Assembly: GCA_964518595.1 (NCBI GenBank)
Contig: CAZFHA010000014.1
Coordinates: 35,057-99,056 of the forward strand
Length of the DNA stretch: 64,000 nucleotides
Source: CAZFHA01 sp964518595
GTDB taxonomy: Bacteria > Bacillota > Clostridia > Saccharofermentanales > Saccharofermentanaceae
Reading direction: 5' to 3'
Within the stretch, counting starts at the first letter, position 1, and each line of letters begins with the position of its first letter. A program made the position numbers and the translations under genes. Shown here one piece after another: positions 53,802 through 62,221 of this stretch. The notes under the pieces are model-generated. The model saw nothing but the letters and a program-made list of their open reading frames with translations. It did not search any database and was not told where the DNA came from.

Positions 53802-55290
53802 TAACCACACCACCCATCGAAATTTCCAAAGCCAACACCGAAACCGGCGGCATTTCAAAAATGACGCAATTCCTATCCACCCTCAAGTCAGAAAAAGCTC
53901 TGGGACAAACCTCATCAGGAGCGCTAAAGCGATTATGCGCCTTCATATCAGCACGCAAAATATCACCGCGAGCCCCTGTAATTTCACCTTCGCTAAAAAT
54001 ACAACTTACCCTTTCAGAAGTCTCCAAAGATACATTAACCAAGGTCAGATGAATGACCCCCTTTTCATCTTGGGAAACAGAGCAATCCAAAGCAGAAAGC
54101 TCACCCTCATCCGTTTGCACCTGAGCGGAAACTAAACTACTCTCCAGCAGCCGATTCCCCTGGTGCCCTTTATACAAATCAAAAACATGATAGGTAGGAG
54201 TCAAAATAAGGCGATCGCCTTCGGTCAGAATCAAGGCCTGCAGCACATTAACCGTTTGCGCCAGATTAGCCATAACCACCCGGTCACAGTTACGGTTAAA
54301 AATATTCAAAGTAAGGGCGGCAGTAATCCCATCCCGCATAGTATTCTGTTGATACAAAAATCCCGGATTCGTACCCGGCTCCACATCAAACCAATTCCCC
54401 CATTCATCCACCACCAGACCCACTCTTCCCTGAGGATCATACCGAGACATAATCTGTCCGTGCTTCTTGATCAGCTCGTCCATTTTCAATGCCTTCTTAA
54501 TAGTCCGATAATACTCGTCAGCCGAAAAATCCACCGCCGACCCCTTCTTCTGCCAGCTCTCACCGGGAACCGTATAGTAGTGGAGGGAAAGAGCATCCAT
54601 ATAAGGAGCGGCAATCTCCATCACCTTCTCCGTCCATTGATAATCATCCCCGTTAGCTCCGCAAGCAATCTTCATGATCCGGTTTTCGCCGAAATTCTGA
54701 ATATAGGTCTGAAATTGTCTATACAGATCAGCGTAAAACTCTGGCCGCATATTCCCACCACAGCCCCAGTTTTCATTGCCAATCCCCCAGTAAGGAACTT
54801 TCCAGGGAGACTCTTGACCATTGACCCGGCGCAAATCAGCCATGGGCGACTGACCGGGAAAAGTCATATATTCAACCCATTCGCTCATCTCTTGAACCGT
54901 ACCACTGCCCAGATTGCCATTGACATAAGGCTCACAACCAATTTGTCTGCAAAGCTCCATAAATTCATGAGTGCCAAAAGAATTATCCTCCGTCTGACCG
55001 CCCCAATGGGTGTTAACCATCTTCTTGCGCGCAGAAGGAGCACCAATGCCATCTTGCCAATGATAGGTATCAGCAAAGCATCCACCAGGCCAACGTAGTA
55101 CCGGAATCTTGATCCGCTTCAAGGCTTGCACCACATCCCGGCGCATCCCATTGTCATTGGGGATAGGAGAATCCTTCCCTACAAAGAGCCCACCATAGAT
55201 ACAGCGCCCCAAATGCTCGGAAAAATGACCATAAATATTCGGATTAATTATCGGCTTCGCTTTGCTAGAATCAACCATTAAATAATTCAT
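53782..55290 (-). CDS. Alpha-L-arabinofuranosidase, GH51
   Basis: A 502-residue intracellular retaining arabinofuranosidase of the AbfA type. It opens with INPNIYGHFSEHLGRCIYGG; the acid/base is the Glu of GIGNENWGCGG (about residue 173) and the nucleophile the Glu of VVDEWGNWFD (about 296). A C-terminal beta-sandwich follows. It releases arabinose from arabinan or arabinoxylan fragments. The ATG at 55290 is preferred because the longer frame starts with TTG directly after the ribosome site. It is divergent from an AraC regulator and heads the GH51/DUF6171/GH112 operon. Confidence 0.96.
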   Translation of the reverse strand: MNYLMVDSSKAKPIINPNIYGHFSEHLGRCIYGGLFVGKDSPIPNDNGMRRDVVQALKRIKIPVLRWPGGCFADTYHWQDGIGAPSARKKMVNTHWGGQTEDNSFGTHEFMELCRQIGCEPYVNGNLGSGTVQEMSEWVEYMTFPGQSPMADLRRVNGQESPWKVPYWGIGNENWGCGGNMRPEFYADLYRQFQTYIQNFGENRIMKIACGANGDDYQWTEKVMEIAAPYMDALSLHYYTVPGESWQKKGSAVDFSADEYYRTIKKALKMDELIKKHGQIMSRYDPQGRVGLVVDEWGNWFDVEPGTNPGFLYQQNTMRDGITAALTLNIFNRNCDRVVMANLAQTVNVLQALILTEGDRLILTPTYHVFDLYKGHQGNRLLESSLVSAQVQTDEGELSALDCSVSQDEKGVIHLTLVNVSLETSERVSCIFSEGEITGARGDILRADMKAHNRFSAPDEVCPRAFSDLRVDRNCVIFEMPPVSVLALEISMGGVVSDTKTV

Positions 55291-55345
55291 AACGCCTTGC
55301 AACTCCTTTTAACACGATCCAACCATTACTATCTACTACGACTGT

Positions 55346-55385
55346 AGTATAGATTCTTGCCGCAAGAGAAACAATGATATATAGT
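55346..55385. promoter_or_regulatory. Overlapping divergent promoters sharing a palindrome
   Basis: Minus strand: TTGTTT (55369-55374), 17 bases, TATACT (55346-55351) for the GH51 operon. Plus strand: TTGCCG (55357-55362), 17 bases, TATAGT (55380-55385) for the AraC gene. The perfect palindrome TCTTGCCGCAAGA (55355-55367) lies in the minus-strand spacer and covers the plus-strand -35. A bound regulator would affect both promoters. Confidence 0.65.
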
Positions 55386-55422
55386 GGAATAAACTAACCT
55401 ATTCTGCTACAAGGAGAAGCTT

Positions 55423-56229
55423 ATGTTTGAACTGATGCAAGCAGGACACCGCTACACCTATAAAGATGGCTTAGAAATCCATCGGCCGGAAGGAACCCAA
55501 CATTTTGTCTTTATCTACTTTCGCAGTCCAGCGGTGCTTAAACTTCAAGAAAGCTCGCGTCCGGTGCTTCATCACGCCATATTACTCACACCCCAAGAAC
55601 CACATTATTACCGTTACACAGAGAAACCCTATGTGGATGACTGGATTCATTTTCAAGCAACTATGGCGGAAGACTTTTTAAAAGATATTGGCTTTCCCCT
55701 GAACCAGCCCTTTCCCGTAAGCGATGAACACTGGATTAGCGACAGTGTAAAAGCGCTCCACGATTTAGAAAAAAGCCAAAGCCCCTGGCAACAGCAACTG
55801 GTTGACGCTCACTTCATCCAACTATTTTACGCACTGCGTACCCATCAAGTACCTACGCAAAACCACACCATCAGCCAATACTATTCCGTCCTCGCAAAAA
55901 TACGCAGCGAATTCTACAGCCACCCGCAAGGACAAGTAGCCATAAAAGAGCTCGCCCAAGCCGCCGGAATCAGCAGCTCCCGCTTCCATCACCTCTACCG
56001 GGACTTCTTTCAAACCACCGTCCTCCAAGACGTAGTCGCCGGTAGACTCAATCGAGCCTGCTATCTCTTAGAAAACAGTAGCCTCCCCATCTCCGAAATC
56101 GCCGACCGCAGCGGTTACAATAACGAGGTTCACTTCATGCGCCAGTTCAAAAAACACTTTAGTCGCACCCCCGGCCAGTATCGGCGCAGCAGGTCAGGGT
56201 ATCAGGGACATCCAGCAAATCTAGTGTGA
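55423..56229 (+). CDS. AraC-family transcriptional regulator
   Basis: A 268-residue regulator with an N-terminal cupin-like sensor domain (HRPEGTQHFVFIYFRSPAVL) and a C-terminal double helix-turn-helix (IKELAQAAGISSSRFHHLYR, IADRSGYNNEVHFMRQFKKH). AGGAG lies seven bases before the ATG. It is divergent from GH51 and probably controls that operon in response to arabinose-type sugars. Confidence 0.93.
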   Translation: MFELMQAGHRYTYKDGLEIHRPEGTQHFVFIYFRSPAVLKLQESSRPVLHHAILLTPQEPHYYRYTEKPYVDDWIHFQATMAEDFLKDIGFPLNQPFPVSDEHWISDSVKALHDLEKSQSPWQQQLVDAHFIQLFYALRTHQVPTQNHTISQYYSVLAKIRSEFYSHPQGQVAIKELAQAAGISSSRFHHLYRDFFQTTVLQDVVAGRLNRACYLLENSSLPISEIADRSGYNNEVHFMRQFKKHFSRTPGQYRRSRSGYQGHPANLV

Positions 56230-56300
56230 GAGGCTGTTATAAACAGATAATGCAAAAGGTAAATCATAACAATAATAATATTTACTAAAAATTGCCTATT

Positions 56301-57089
56301 TTATAAATTAGAGCAAATACGTAATGATAAATTCACTATCTCCTCACGTATTTGTTCACGATCTATGCATTGGCGTCCATCCCATGTAATTTTACTCACA
56401 TCATCACCACCATAAATTAATTGTCCCAGTTCTACATTTCTAAATTTTGATACAGCCAATAGTGCCGAAGCTTCCATTTCAACAGTCAAACAGCCTTCTG
56501 ATACTCTTAGGTCTATTTTATCTTCTGTCTCCCGGAATATAGCATCGGTAGTCCATGTTTTTCCTTTCAAATAAGGGATATTTTCTTCAATTAACTGCAT
56601 TTCAATTTTTTTTATAGTTTCATATTCATAAGCAATCTCTCTTGCTGGCTTTATGTAATGATATGACAATCCTTCATCGCGTATAGCTGAACAGGGCAGA
56701 ATTATATGGCCTACAGAAATATCATTATGTAAAACACCAGCACCGCCACAAACAATAAATTTCTTACACCCCAAAGCAATCAGCTGCTCCAATTCATAGG
56801 CGGCTCCAGCAGCCCCTAAACATCCTAAAACAAGGCAAATTCGTTTACTATTACAGGTTGTTTCATAAACTGGAATATGTAAAGCTTCGGAAGCAATATG
56901 TGTAAGTAGCCTAAGCTCACCTTGATCTCTTTTATTTTCAATAACACTTTTAAAAAAAGCAATTACGCAATAATCAGGTAAAGATATATTATCAGTATTC
57001 TTTGAGTTTCTTATCTTTTGTTTGGGATCAAGTTTAGCTACTTTATTACTATCATATTCTAGTATGGGATATTTTTCCTTGTTAATCAT
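56301..57089 (-). CDS. Nucleoside phosphorylase family protein (uridine-phosphorylase-like)
   Basis: A 262-residue PNP/UDP-family enzyme. The phosphate-binding GCLGAAGAAYELEQLIALG, the FIVCGGAGVL strand and the SEGCLTVEMEASALLAVSKF block (with the Met-Glu-x-Glu ribose contact) are all present. Members phosphorolyse uridine or purine nucleosides. The ATG at 57089 follows GGGAGGAGG. It sits at the downstream end of the Rhs array, and a decayed toxin frame ends over its start codon. It could be an ordinary salvage enzyme or an immunity-slot gene. Confidence 0.87.
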   Translation of the reverse strand: MINKEKYPILEYDSNKVAKLDPKQKIRNSKNTDNISLPDYCVIAFFKSVIENKRDQGELRLLTHIASEALHIPVYETTCNSKRICLVLGCLGAAGAAYELEQLIALGCKKFIVCGGAGVLHNDISVGHIILPCSAIRDEGLSYHYIKPAREIAYEYETIKKIEMQLIEENIPYLKGKTWTTDAIFRETEDKIDLRVSEGCLTVEMEASALLAVSKFRNVELGQLIYGGDDVSKITWDGRQCIDREQIREEIVNLSLRICSNL

Positions 57090-57400
57090 GAAGCCTCCTC
57101 CCGACGTCGAAATATTCAGATGGTGTTTTTGAGAAGTTGAGACCCTCGGCAATGCTATTGAACCTTGTCTCACTTTCAACCGATTTTTCTCTGTTCTCTG
57201 TTTCCGCCATGATCTTGGCATTTTCTTCGCCTTTCGCTCTAAATGTGTCTCCTTTTCTTGTAGTTTTTTCTGTTCTTCCAAGAATGTCTGATTCTTATAG
57301 TATCCATTCCAGAAAAGTGCATTCCAGCCCCTTGTGCAGCGTTAGCAACTTCATCCACTTTATTGGCAGTATGATCATATGCTTTATTTTAGTTTTGATC
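57085..57400 (-). pseudogene. Decayed Rhs C-terminal toxin tip (three reading frames)
   Basis: Minus-strand coding-like text is spread over three frames: TANKVDEVANAAQGAG (about 57345-57380, matching the linker at 63230-63345), then WNALFWNGYYKNQTFLEEQ, then AKGEENAKIMAETENREK continuing to FDVGRRLHD with a stop that overlaps the ATG of the nucleoside phosphorylase. At least two frameshifts separate these pieces. It lacks the Rhs core and the common linker start. Toxin type unknown. Confidence 0.6.
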
Positions 57401-57468
57401 TGGATTTAAATACCCAAATTTACCTAAAGAATATTATAATAATTTGATGCTATGTATCATGAGGAGAT

Positions 57469-57939
57469 TCAGTATCCTTTATATTTTTTTAAAAAATCTA
57501 TCATGGAAAGCTTATTCACATTCTCTAATATCTCCTCATCCTCTTCCCACCAAGTATCACCTAAATATTTTTTGCTATCGGCATAATACCAAGGTATCAG
57601 TAAAGAATATACTTCATCCTTTTTCTGAATTAGATGATACAAATATATATTATCTGTTAATTCTATTGCAAAATCGACATCTACCAAATATAAAATTTTA
57701 AAATAATCATTGCTTGCTTGAGTTTTTACGGCAGAAACATACGACTTGTATAAGAACGAATTTTCTAAAAATTCGCAGTCAATTTCCTCATTGTAAATGG
57801 CTTCAATAGCTGTTTTGTAGTCGTTGTTATTTATAAAAGATTCTATATTTTTATACTCCTTATCGCCATACTTTAAAATATAATTTGAGTTAACAGAACC
57901 AAGCTCCATTATCTTATTTCTAACTACTACTTTCTTCAT
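57469..57939 (-). CDS. Probable immunity protein of an Rhs cassette (family not recognised)
   Basis: A 156-residue soluble, acidic protein (VVVRNKIMELGSVNSNYILK at the start, DTWWEEDEEILENVNKL near the end). No family is recognised. It lies directly downstream of a shortened Rhs linker fragment, the place where immunity genes sit in this array, and its AT-rich composition fits the neighbouring cassettes. AGAGG precedes the ATG at some distance. Confidence 0.55.
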   Translation of the reverse strand: MKKVVVRNKIMELGSVNSNYILKYGDKEYKNIESFINNNDYKTAIEAIYNEEIDCEFLENSFLYKSYVSAVKTQASNDYFKILYLVDVDFAIELTDNIYLYHLIQKKDEVYSLLIPWYYADSKKYLGDTWWEEDEEILENVNKLSMIDFLKKYKGY

Positions 57940-58022
57940 AATTATTCTAACCTCTGCTTTTTCAATTACAAGTTAAACTTATAATCATAACTTAACCGAT
58001 AATCTTATTTTTCAGTGAGTCG

Positions 58023-58229
58023 CTAAATGTGCGCAATTTTATTGACGGTACCTGAAGAATTATTGGAAGACCCTCCATCTTCCCCCTCTGGTAATGCTGT
58101 ACTTCTTTTCGTAACCGGTAAACAAGCCTGCTTTCTATATACCGAAGCCCTCTGGTAGTAGGCAGATGTTGCTATATCAATCTTTTTAGCTAAATAGTTG
58201 GCCTGTCCAAGCATCTCCGTCCGTATTTT
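58023..58229 (-). pseudogene. Rhs linker fragment with toxin domain deleted
   Basis: The frame opens right after the stop of the 58230-58568 gene with IRTEMLGQANYLAKK and continues RKQACLPVTKRSTALPEGE, near-identical to the barnase tip's linker, but ends eight residues later (GTVNKIAHI). The toxin domain is missing. At DNA level 58048-58126 is almost the same as 63714-63792. Confidence 0.75.
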
Positions 58230-58568
58230 TTAAAAATCAGAATAATCAGAATACAAAATATCCTCTTCCGACAATCCGTCTGGATACTTTTCTCTTGGAT
58301 AATCAGATTTAATCATTTTTAAAAAATATTTAATTGTGTTTTCTAATGCAGTATCAACATTTTCCCCAAAGCCCACAGCGCCTTCAAAACTCCCGTCAAA
58401 ACTTCTTTTGATCTGTATGTCTGTATAACCTGTAAACTTTCCCTCGTTACTTTCAAAAATTTTCACCTTCATTTTGGCATATGGTAGAATACCTATCATC
58501 CATACTTGAAATTCTCCCACACACTTATCAATGCCACTTAAATTTTCCAGTTTAATTTCTTTCCACAT
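58230..58568 (-). CDS. Probable immunity protein of an Rhs cassette (family not recognised)
   Basis: A 112-residue soluble protein (MWKEIKLENLSGIDKCVGEF at the start, YPREKYPDGLSEEDILYSDY near the end), strand-rich. AGGTGA lies five bases before the ATG at 58568; a TTG ten codons upstream is less likely. It follows a toxin fragment with stop at 58585, so it occupies an immunity slot. The family is not recognised. Confidence 0.6.
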   Translation of the reverse strand: MWKEIKLENLSGIDKCVGEFQVWMIGILPYAKMKVKIFESNEGKFTGYTDIQIKRSFDGSFEGAVGFGENVDTALENTIKYFLKMIKSDYPREKYPDGLSEEDILYSDYSDF

Positions 58569-58584
58569 TTTTTCACCTATTATT

Positions 58585-58734
58585 TTACTGTTTTCCAAAG
58601 GAAATAATTTCTATTGTTTCTTTAATTATATCAATATATTTTCCGGTTTTATAATATCTATATACGCCCTCCCTTAGCAGCTCCGCTCTTTTTGCCTCTG
58701 TATAGGGCTTGCCATAGTCGTAGGCTTTCTTAGT
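58585..58734 (-). pseudogene. Truncated Rhs toxin tip fragment
   Basis: A minus-strand frame starts after a TGA at 58735-58737 with KKAYDYGKPYTEAKRAELLR, the common linker, and then diverges (VYRYYKTGKYIDIIKET) to a stop at 58585. About 49 codons remain: the linker is joined directly to a short toxin end by deletion. Confidence 0.65.
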
Positions 58735-58768
58735 TCAAATATTTTTTACTCAGATTCAAACAAAATAT

Positions 58769-59194
58769 TTACGAGTATATGTATAAATCAAAATCAAATT
58801 CAGCTTTTATACTGCTAGCAAATTCTATAGTATCTGCACTCAAAAAAATAGCAGGTTTTTTCCCATTCTCAATATTAATCACGCTATCAAATCTATAATG
58901 AACATTATACTTTTGCTTAAGTTTTAGTAATATATGTTTTTTTAAAATTAACTGCTTAATAATTTTATTTAATGGTTCGTTAATATCAAGAGTTTCTTCA
59001 TATCCTGCACTTAAACACCAACAAGAATAGGTTCTAAATATACCTCTATCTCTTATCTCTTCTCCCTCTACCCAGTAGTCAGTTGGTTGAATTGACATTT
59101 CTTTTGTGATAATCTTAGGATCAAATTCATGACCTATAATTCTAAATTCAACCATAATATTCGTATTTGACAATTCAAAAAAAGAATGTGACAT
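58769..59194 (-). CDS. DUF4279-family immunity protein
   Basis: A 141-residue protein with the DUF4279 layout: VEFRIIGHEFDPKIITKEMS, then PTDYWVEGEEIRDRG and YSCWCLSAGYEETLDINEPL. DUF4279 proteins occur as immunity factors in polymorphic toxin loci. AGGAGG lies seven bases before the ATG, and the start is only 10 bases after the toxin gene stop at 59205. It is the immunity partner of that toxin. Confidence 0.85.
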   Translation of the reverse strand: MSHSFFELSNTNIMVEFRIIGHEFDPKIITKEMSIQPTDYWVEGEEIRDRGIFRTYSCWCLSAGYEETLDINEPLNKIIKQLILKKHILLKLKQKYNVHYRFDSVINIENGKKPAIFLSADTIEFASSIKAEFDFDLYIYS

Positions 59195-59204
59195 TAAGTT
59201 CCTC

Positions 59205-60218
59205 CTATTTGATAAATTCACTTGTTTCAATCCCTGTACCTTGCCCCCCTTTTCTAAATATCCAGAGCCTACCATCAGATTTATTTATATAAATATCATA
59301 CTGTGCAATTTGAGCTTTTTCACCAAGATAATCCTTTTTTAGCTGATGAGCATCAATCCCTTTACTTTTCAAATATCTATCATCGGCTTTATTAAAATTT
59401 GCAGCCTTCTGAATCTCCTCCACAGCCCTGTCTAAATCTTCTCTAAACTGACCAACAGAATATTCAAAGCTAATTCCAGCCGTTGCGATAGCTCCCGCAG
59501 ATACAGCCACTGATGCAATTAAGGGCGTGGATATAGCGATAGCAACTACAGCACCACTACCGCCGGTAAAGAATGTGCCACCTCCTACTATAGCTATAAT
59601 GCCTTCAACACCTACTACAATACTTTGAGCTCCCAGTACCATTTGTCCAGCACTTAACCCTATACTTGATGCACTACCTACCGTTCTTCCTAGAGAGTAA
59701 AATAATTGATTTTCAACTTGACTGTCAAGATTCGCCTTTAGAGTGTTATAAAAATTTGAAATTATAGTGTTAGAATCTATGTCTTTTTTAAAAACAAACT
59801 TGAATAATTCATCTCCTACACCACTTGCGGTATATAACTGCGGAAGCACATACCCTTCTGCTAACGCTGATATATAGCCTGTGTTGTAGTCACGAAGGTT
59901 ATTCCCTACCTGTTGGAGCACATCCCAAGGGGACTGCGTTTTCGGTGTTGGCGGTTCACTACTCGCCCGATTCGTAACCGGTAAACAAGCCTGCTTTCTA
60001 TATACCGCAGCTCTCTGGTAGGCAGCCGTTGCCATACCACTCTTTTTAGCTAAATAGCCTGCCTGTCTAAGCATCTCCGTCCGTTTTGCCTCTGTATAGG
60101 GCTTACCATAATCGTAGGCTTCCGCCCGTAATCGGTTTACCTCCGTGGCACTTTTAATCGGCTCAAATAAATTGCGACTAGGATCATTAAAGAAATCATC
60201 CATTTCCTTCTGGAGCAA
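59205..60218 (-). CDS. Displaced Rhs C-terminal tip with polymorphic toxin (type-33-like)
   Basis: A 337-residue tip without Rhs core. It opens with the common linker (FFNDPSRNLFEPIKSATEVN, EAYDYGKPYTEAKRTEMLRQ, YRKQACLPVT), then a helical/Gly-rich pre-toxin region (GGGTFFTGGSGAVVAIAIST), and ends with RYLKSKGIDAHQLKKDYLGE and INKSDGRLWIFRKGGQGTG. The last part resembles polymorphic toxin type 33, an uncertain match. It starts 17 bases after the previous gene's stop with only a TTG/ATG without ribosome site, so it is probably silent until recombined onto an Rhs core. DUF4279 immunity follows. Confidence 0.75.
   Translation of the reverse strand: MLQKEMDDFFNDPSRNLFEPIKSATEVNRLRAEAYDYGKPYTEAKRTEMLRQAGYLAKKSGMATAAYQRAAVYRKQACLPVTNRASSEPPTPKTQSPWDVLQQVGNNLRDYNTGYISALAEGYVLPQLYTASGVGDELFKFVFKKDIDSNTIISNFYNTLKANLDSQVENQLFYSLGRTVGSASSIGLSAGQMVLGAQSIVVGVEGIIAIVGGGTFFTGGSGAVVAIAISTPLIASVAVSAGAIATAGISFEYSVGQFREDLDRAVEEIQKAANFNKADDRYLKSKGIDAHQLKKDYLGEKAQIAQYDIYINKSDGRLWIFRKGGQGTGIETSEFIK
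59971..60202 (-). repeat. 232-bp linker repeat, copy 2
   Basis: Matches 63769-64000 without gaps and with two base differences. It encodes the conserved linker that precedes every toxin tip of the array. Near-identity across silent positions indicates recent duplication or gene conversion. Confidence 0.95.
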
Positions 60219-60235
60219 ACGGTAGAGTAAAAATA

Positions 60236-60787
60236 TTATTCAGAAAATGTCTGATAGGATTCGTTATCCAGTTCTTTTTTTTCATATACAGTTACTCCCG
60301 GAAGCGCGATATCATCCCAATATTGGAATTGTCCTCGAAACCTAGGGTTCATTATAGATAAAGCGTATAACCCTTGATTATTGGGATCTATAGTATCTTC
60401 ATAGTAATAAATTATATAGATTATGTAATCTCTTTTGCTAGTCGTTACATCAAGTCGAAAATCAACATGCTTTGATGCTAATCCATAGTTAAGGCTCTCC
60501 CCCGAAGACCAAGAATGCTGTTCAGCAGAGATTATCGTCCCCTCGAAAAAGGCAAAGGCACGTTCAATATTTTCATCTAAATCCTCCGCCTTCTCCAAGG
60601 CCTTTTTAGAAAATAGTGACTTAATTGCCTCTGAATCACGATTACTCAATGCTTCTAAAACTTGTTGTTCCATTTTATCACTAGCTTTGTGATCTCCATT
60701 TGGTATATACCTACACCCACTAAATCCAGCAATTATAGCCATAACCATCACCCCTGAAAGAACTAATGATATTATTCTCTTTATCAT
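60236..60787 (-). CDS. DUF5104-like lipoprotein in immunity position
   Basis: A 183-residue lipoprotein: signal IISLVLSGVMVMAIIAGFSG with Cys at the lipobox, then a DUF5104-like domain (EQQVLEALSNRDSEAIKSLF, SLNYGLASKHVDFRLDVTTS). AAGGAG precedes the ATG at 60787. It begins 22 bases after the DUF4474 tip stop and is its probable immunity protein; being outside the membrane it would act on an incoming toxin at the cell surface. Confidence 0.72.
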   Translation of the reverse strand: MIKRIISLVLSGVMVMAIIAGFSGCRYIPNGDHKASDKMEQQVLEALSNRDSEAIKSLFSKKALEKAEDLDENIERAFAFFEGTIISAEQHSWSSGESLNYGLASKHVDFRLDVTTSKRDYIIYIIYYYEDTIDPNNQGLYALSIMNPRFRGQFQYWDDIALPGVTVYEKKELDNESYQTFSE

Positions 60788-60809
60788 ATTAATCTCCTTA
60801 GTCTCCTGT

Positions 60810-62218
60810 CTAAAAAGTAAAAGTAGCGTAAAGCGATACTCGATCAAATATCCATCCAGGCTTGTCATGGTTTTCGTCATAAAACGCATCAAACATTTCT
60901 TGTTTACCTGTAAAATCAAGCGTAAAGGAAGCCGTTAAATCACTAGCATTCACATCGGTATAGTAAGGATTAAAACCTGTTGCCCACCAAACACCATCAC
61001 AAGGGTGTTCCTTATCCTTTTGAGGGTCATAATCAATTATGGTCTCTCCTTTGTATTGGAGATTTATGGTCATAGGCATGGCCAAATTAGTATCTGTCAA
61101 CCAGTGCTCATCTATTGGGGAAGTAGCATCAGTATAGAACTGGTGGTTTCCAAAGTTCAGCGATAACCCAGATTCTTTGGAATAAATGCCCATCTCTAAC
61201 CCAGCACCCAGATCTAAGTAATCTCCCTTCCAAGCCCAGAAAACATACTCTCTTCCATCTACACTAAATTCAAACTTTTTCACGTCCATGGACGTACCTG
61301 CATGGAATGCAGCATCATAAGCTGGATTATAGCCAAAAAATTGTTGCCATACATCCGGTCTAGTATGGTATATCCCGGTATCTTTATCTTGTTCAAATCC
61401 AAGGGTCGAATATACTGACTTTATGAGCTCATTTTGCCCTTTGTTCTGGGCTATCTGTTTTAACAAAGGATTTGAGCCAATCGTATGAGAAAGCCACCGC
61501 GAGAGCTGCAGAGCACCGAACACCTGCTCCGGCGGCTCACTGCTTGCCTTAGGTGTCACGGGTTTGCAAGCCTCTCTTCGTAGCTCCATGGCTCTTTGGT
61601 AGGCTGCCGTTGTCCAAACATTTTTGGTAGATAATTGCTTTGCTTCAGCCAAAAGTTCTCGGCGATGGTTTAGCGTATAAGGCGCAGTATAATTATAGGC
61701 TTCATTTATCTTCTTTTCTACTGCTACCGCACTCTGTAAAGACCCCGGTAAATTTCGAGCCCCCATACTATACAGTTCATTGAGTGTGTTTTGTAGTCCT
61801 ACAGGTTTGACCTGTGGCTTCAAAGGAGCTAACGCTTTTTTCTCTAGTAGGGGATTCTTAACCGGCGGCATCTGTAGCTTACCTCCCCAAGCCGGTATCG
61901 GTGCATGCCCACTGGGATCGCTATAGTTTACCGGATTATTCTCGGTATATAGATACAGGTTACGGCTTAAAGGACTGCTAATCTCGCCCAAATAGCTATC
62001 CTCAGCCACAAACCGGCCACTGCTGCTGTCATAGTACCGTGCCCGTAAATAGGTCAGCCCGGAACCCGGGTCATAGGCCTCGCCGCCATAGCCGTAGAAA
62101 CTACTTTGGAAGGGGGCTTCTGTCAGAAGCTCGCCATAGGGAGAATAGCGGTAACTCTGGCTGCTGCCATCTTCCCCTTGGGTCTCATGTACATTGCCTT
62201 GACCGTCGTAACTAACCT
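60810..62218 (-). pseudogene. Displaced Rhs gene 3' end with DUF4474 toxin domain (5' truncated)
   Basis: About 470 codons. The frame opens immediately after the barstar-like gene with the end of an Rhs core (GEAYDPGSGLTYLRARYYDS, then LYLYTENNPVNYSDPSGHA), a proline-rich hinge, a diverged form of the common linker (AYNYTAPYTLNHRRELLAEA), and the DUF4474 domain (EFSVDGREYVFWAWKGDYLD, LAMPMTINLQYKGETIIDYD, WWATGFNPYY). No start codon with a ribosome site lies before the core; the core is cut off where the barstar gene ends. DUF4474 is a known C-terminal module of such toxins; its activity is unknown. Confidence 0.82.
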
Positions 62219-62221
62219 GAA

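Noticed and set aside
54163..55098. A 311-codon plus-strand frame antisense to GH51
   Set aside because: It lies wholly inside the GH51 gene, has low-complexity Ile/His/Pro-rich composition and no family match; it is a shadow of the coding strand.
57090..57281. N-terminal extension of the nucleoside phosphorylase (64 extra residues, Lys/Arg-rich)
   Set aside because: A strong GGGAGGAGG site fixes the start at 57089; the extension lies in one of the frames of a decayed toxin tip and is not phosphorylase-like.
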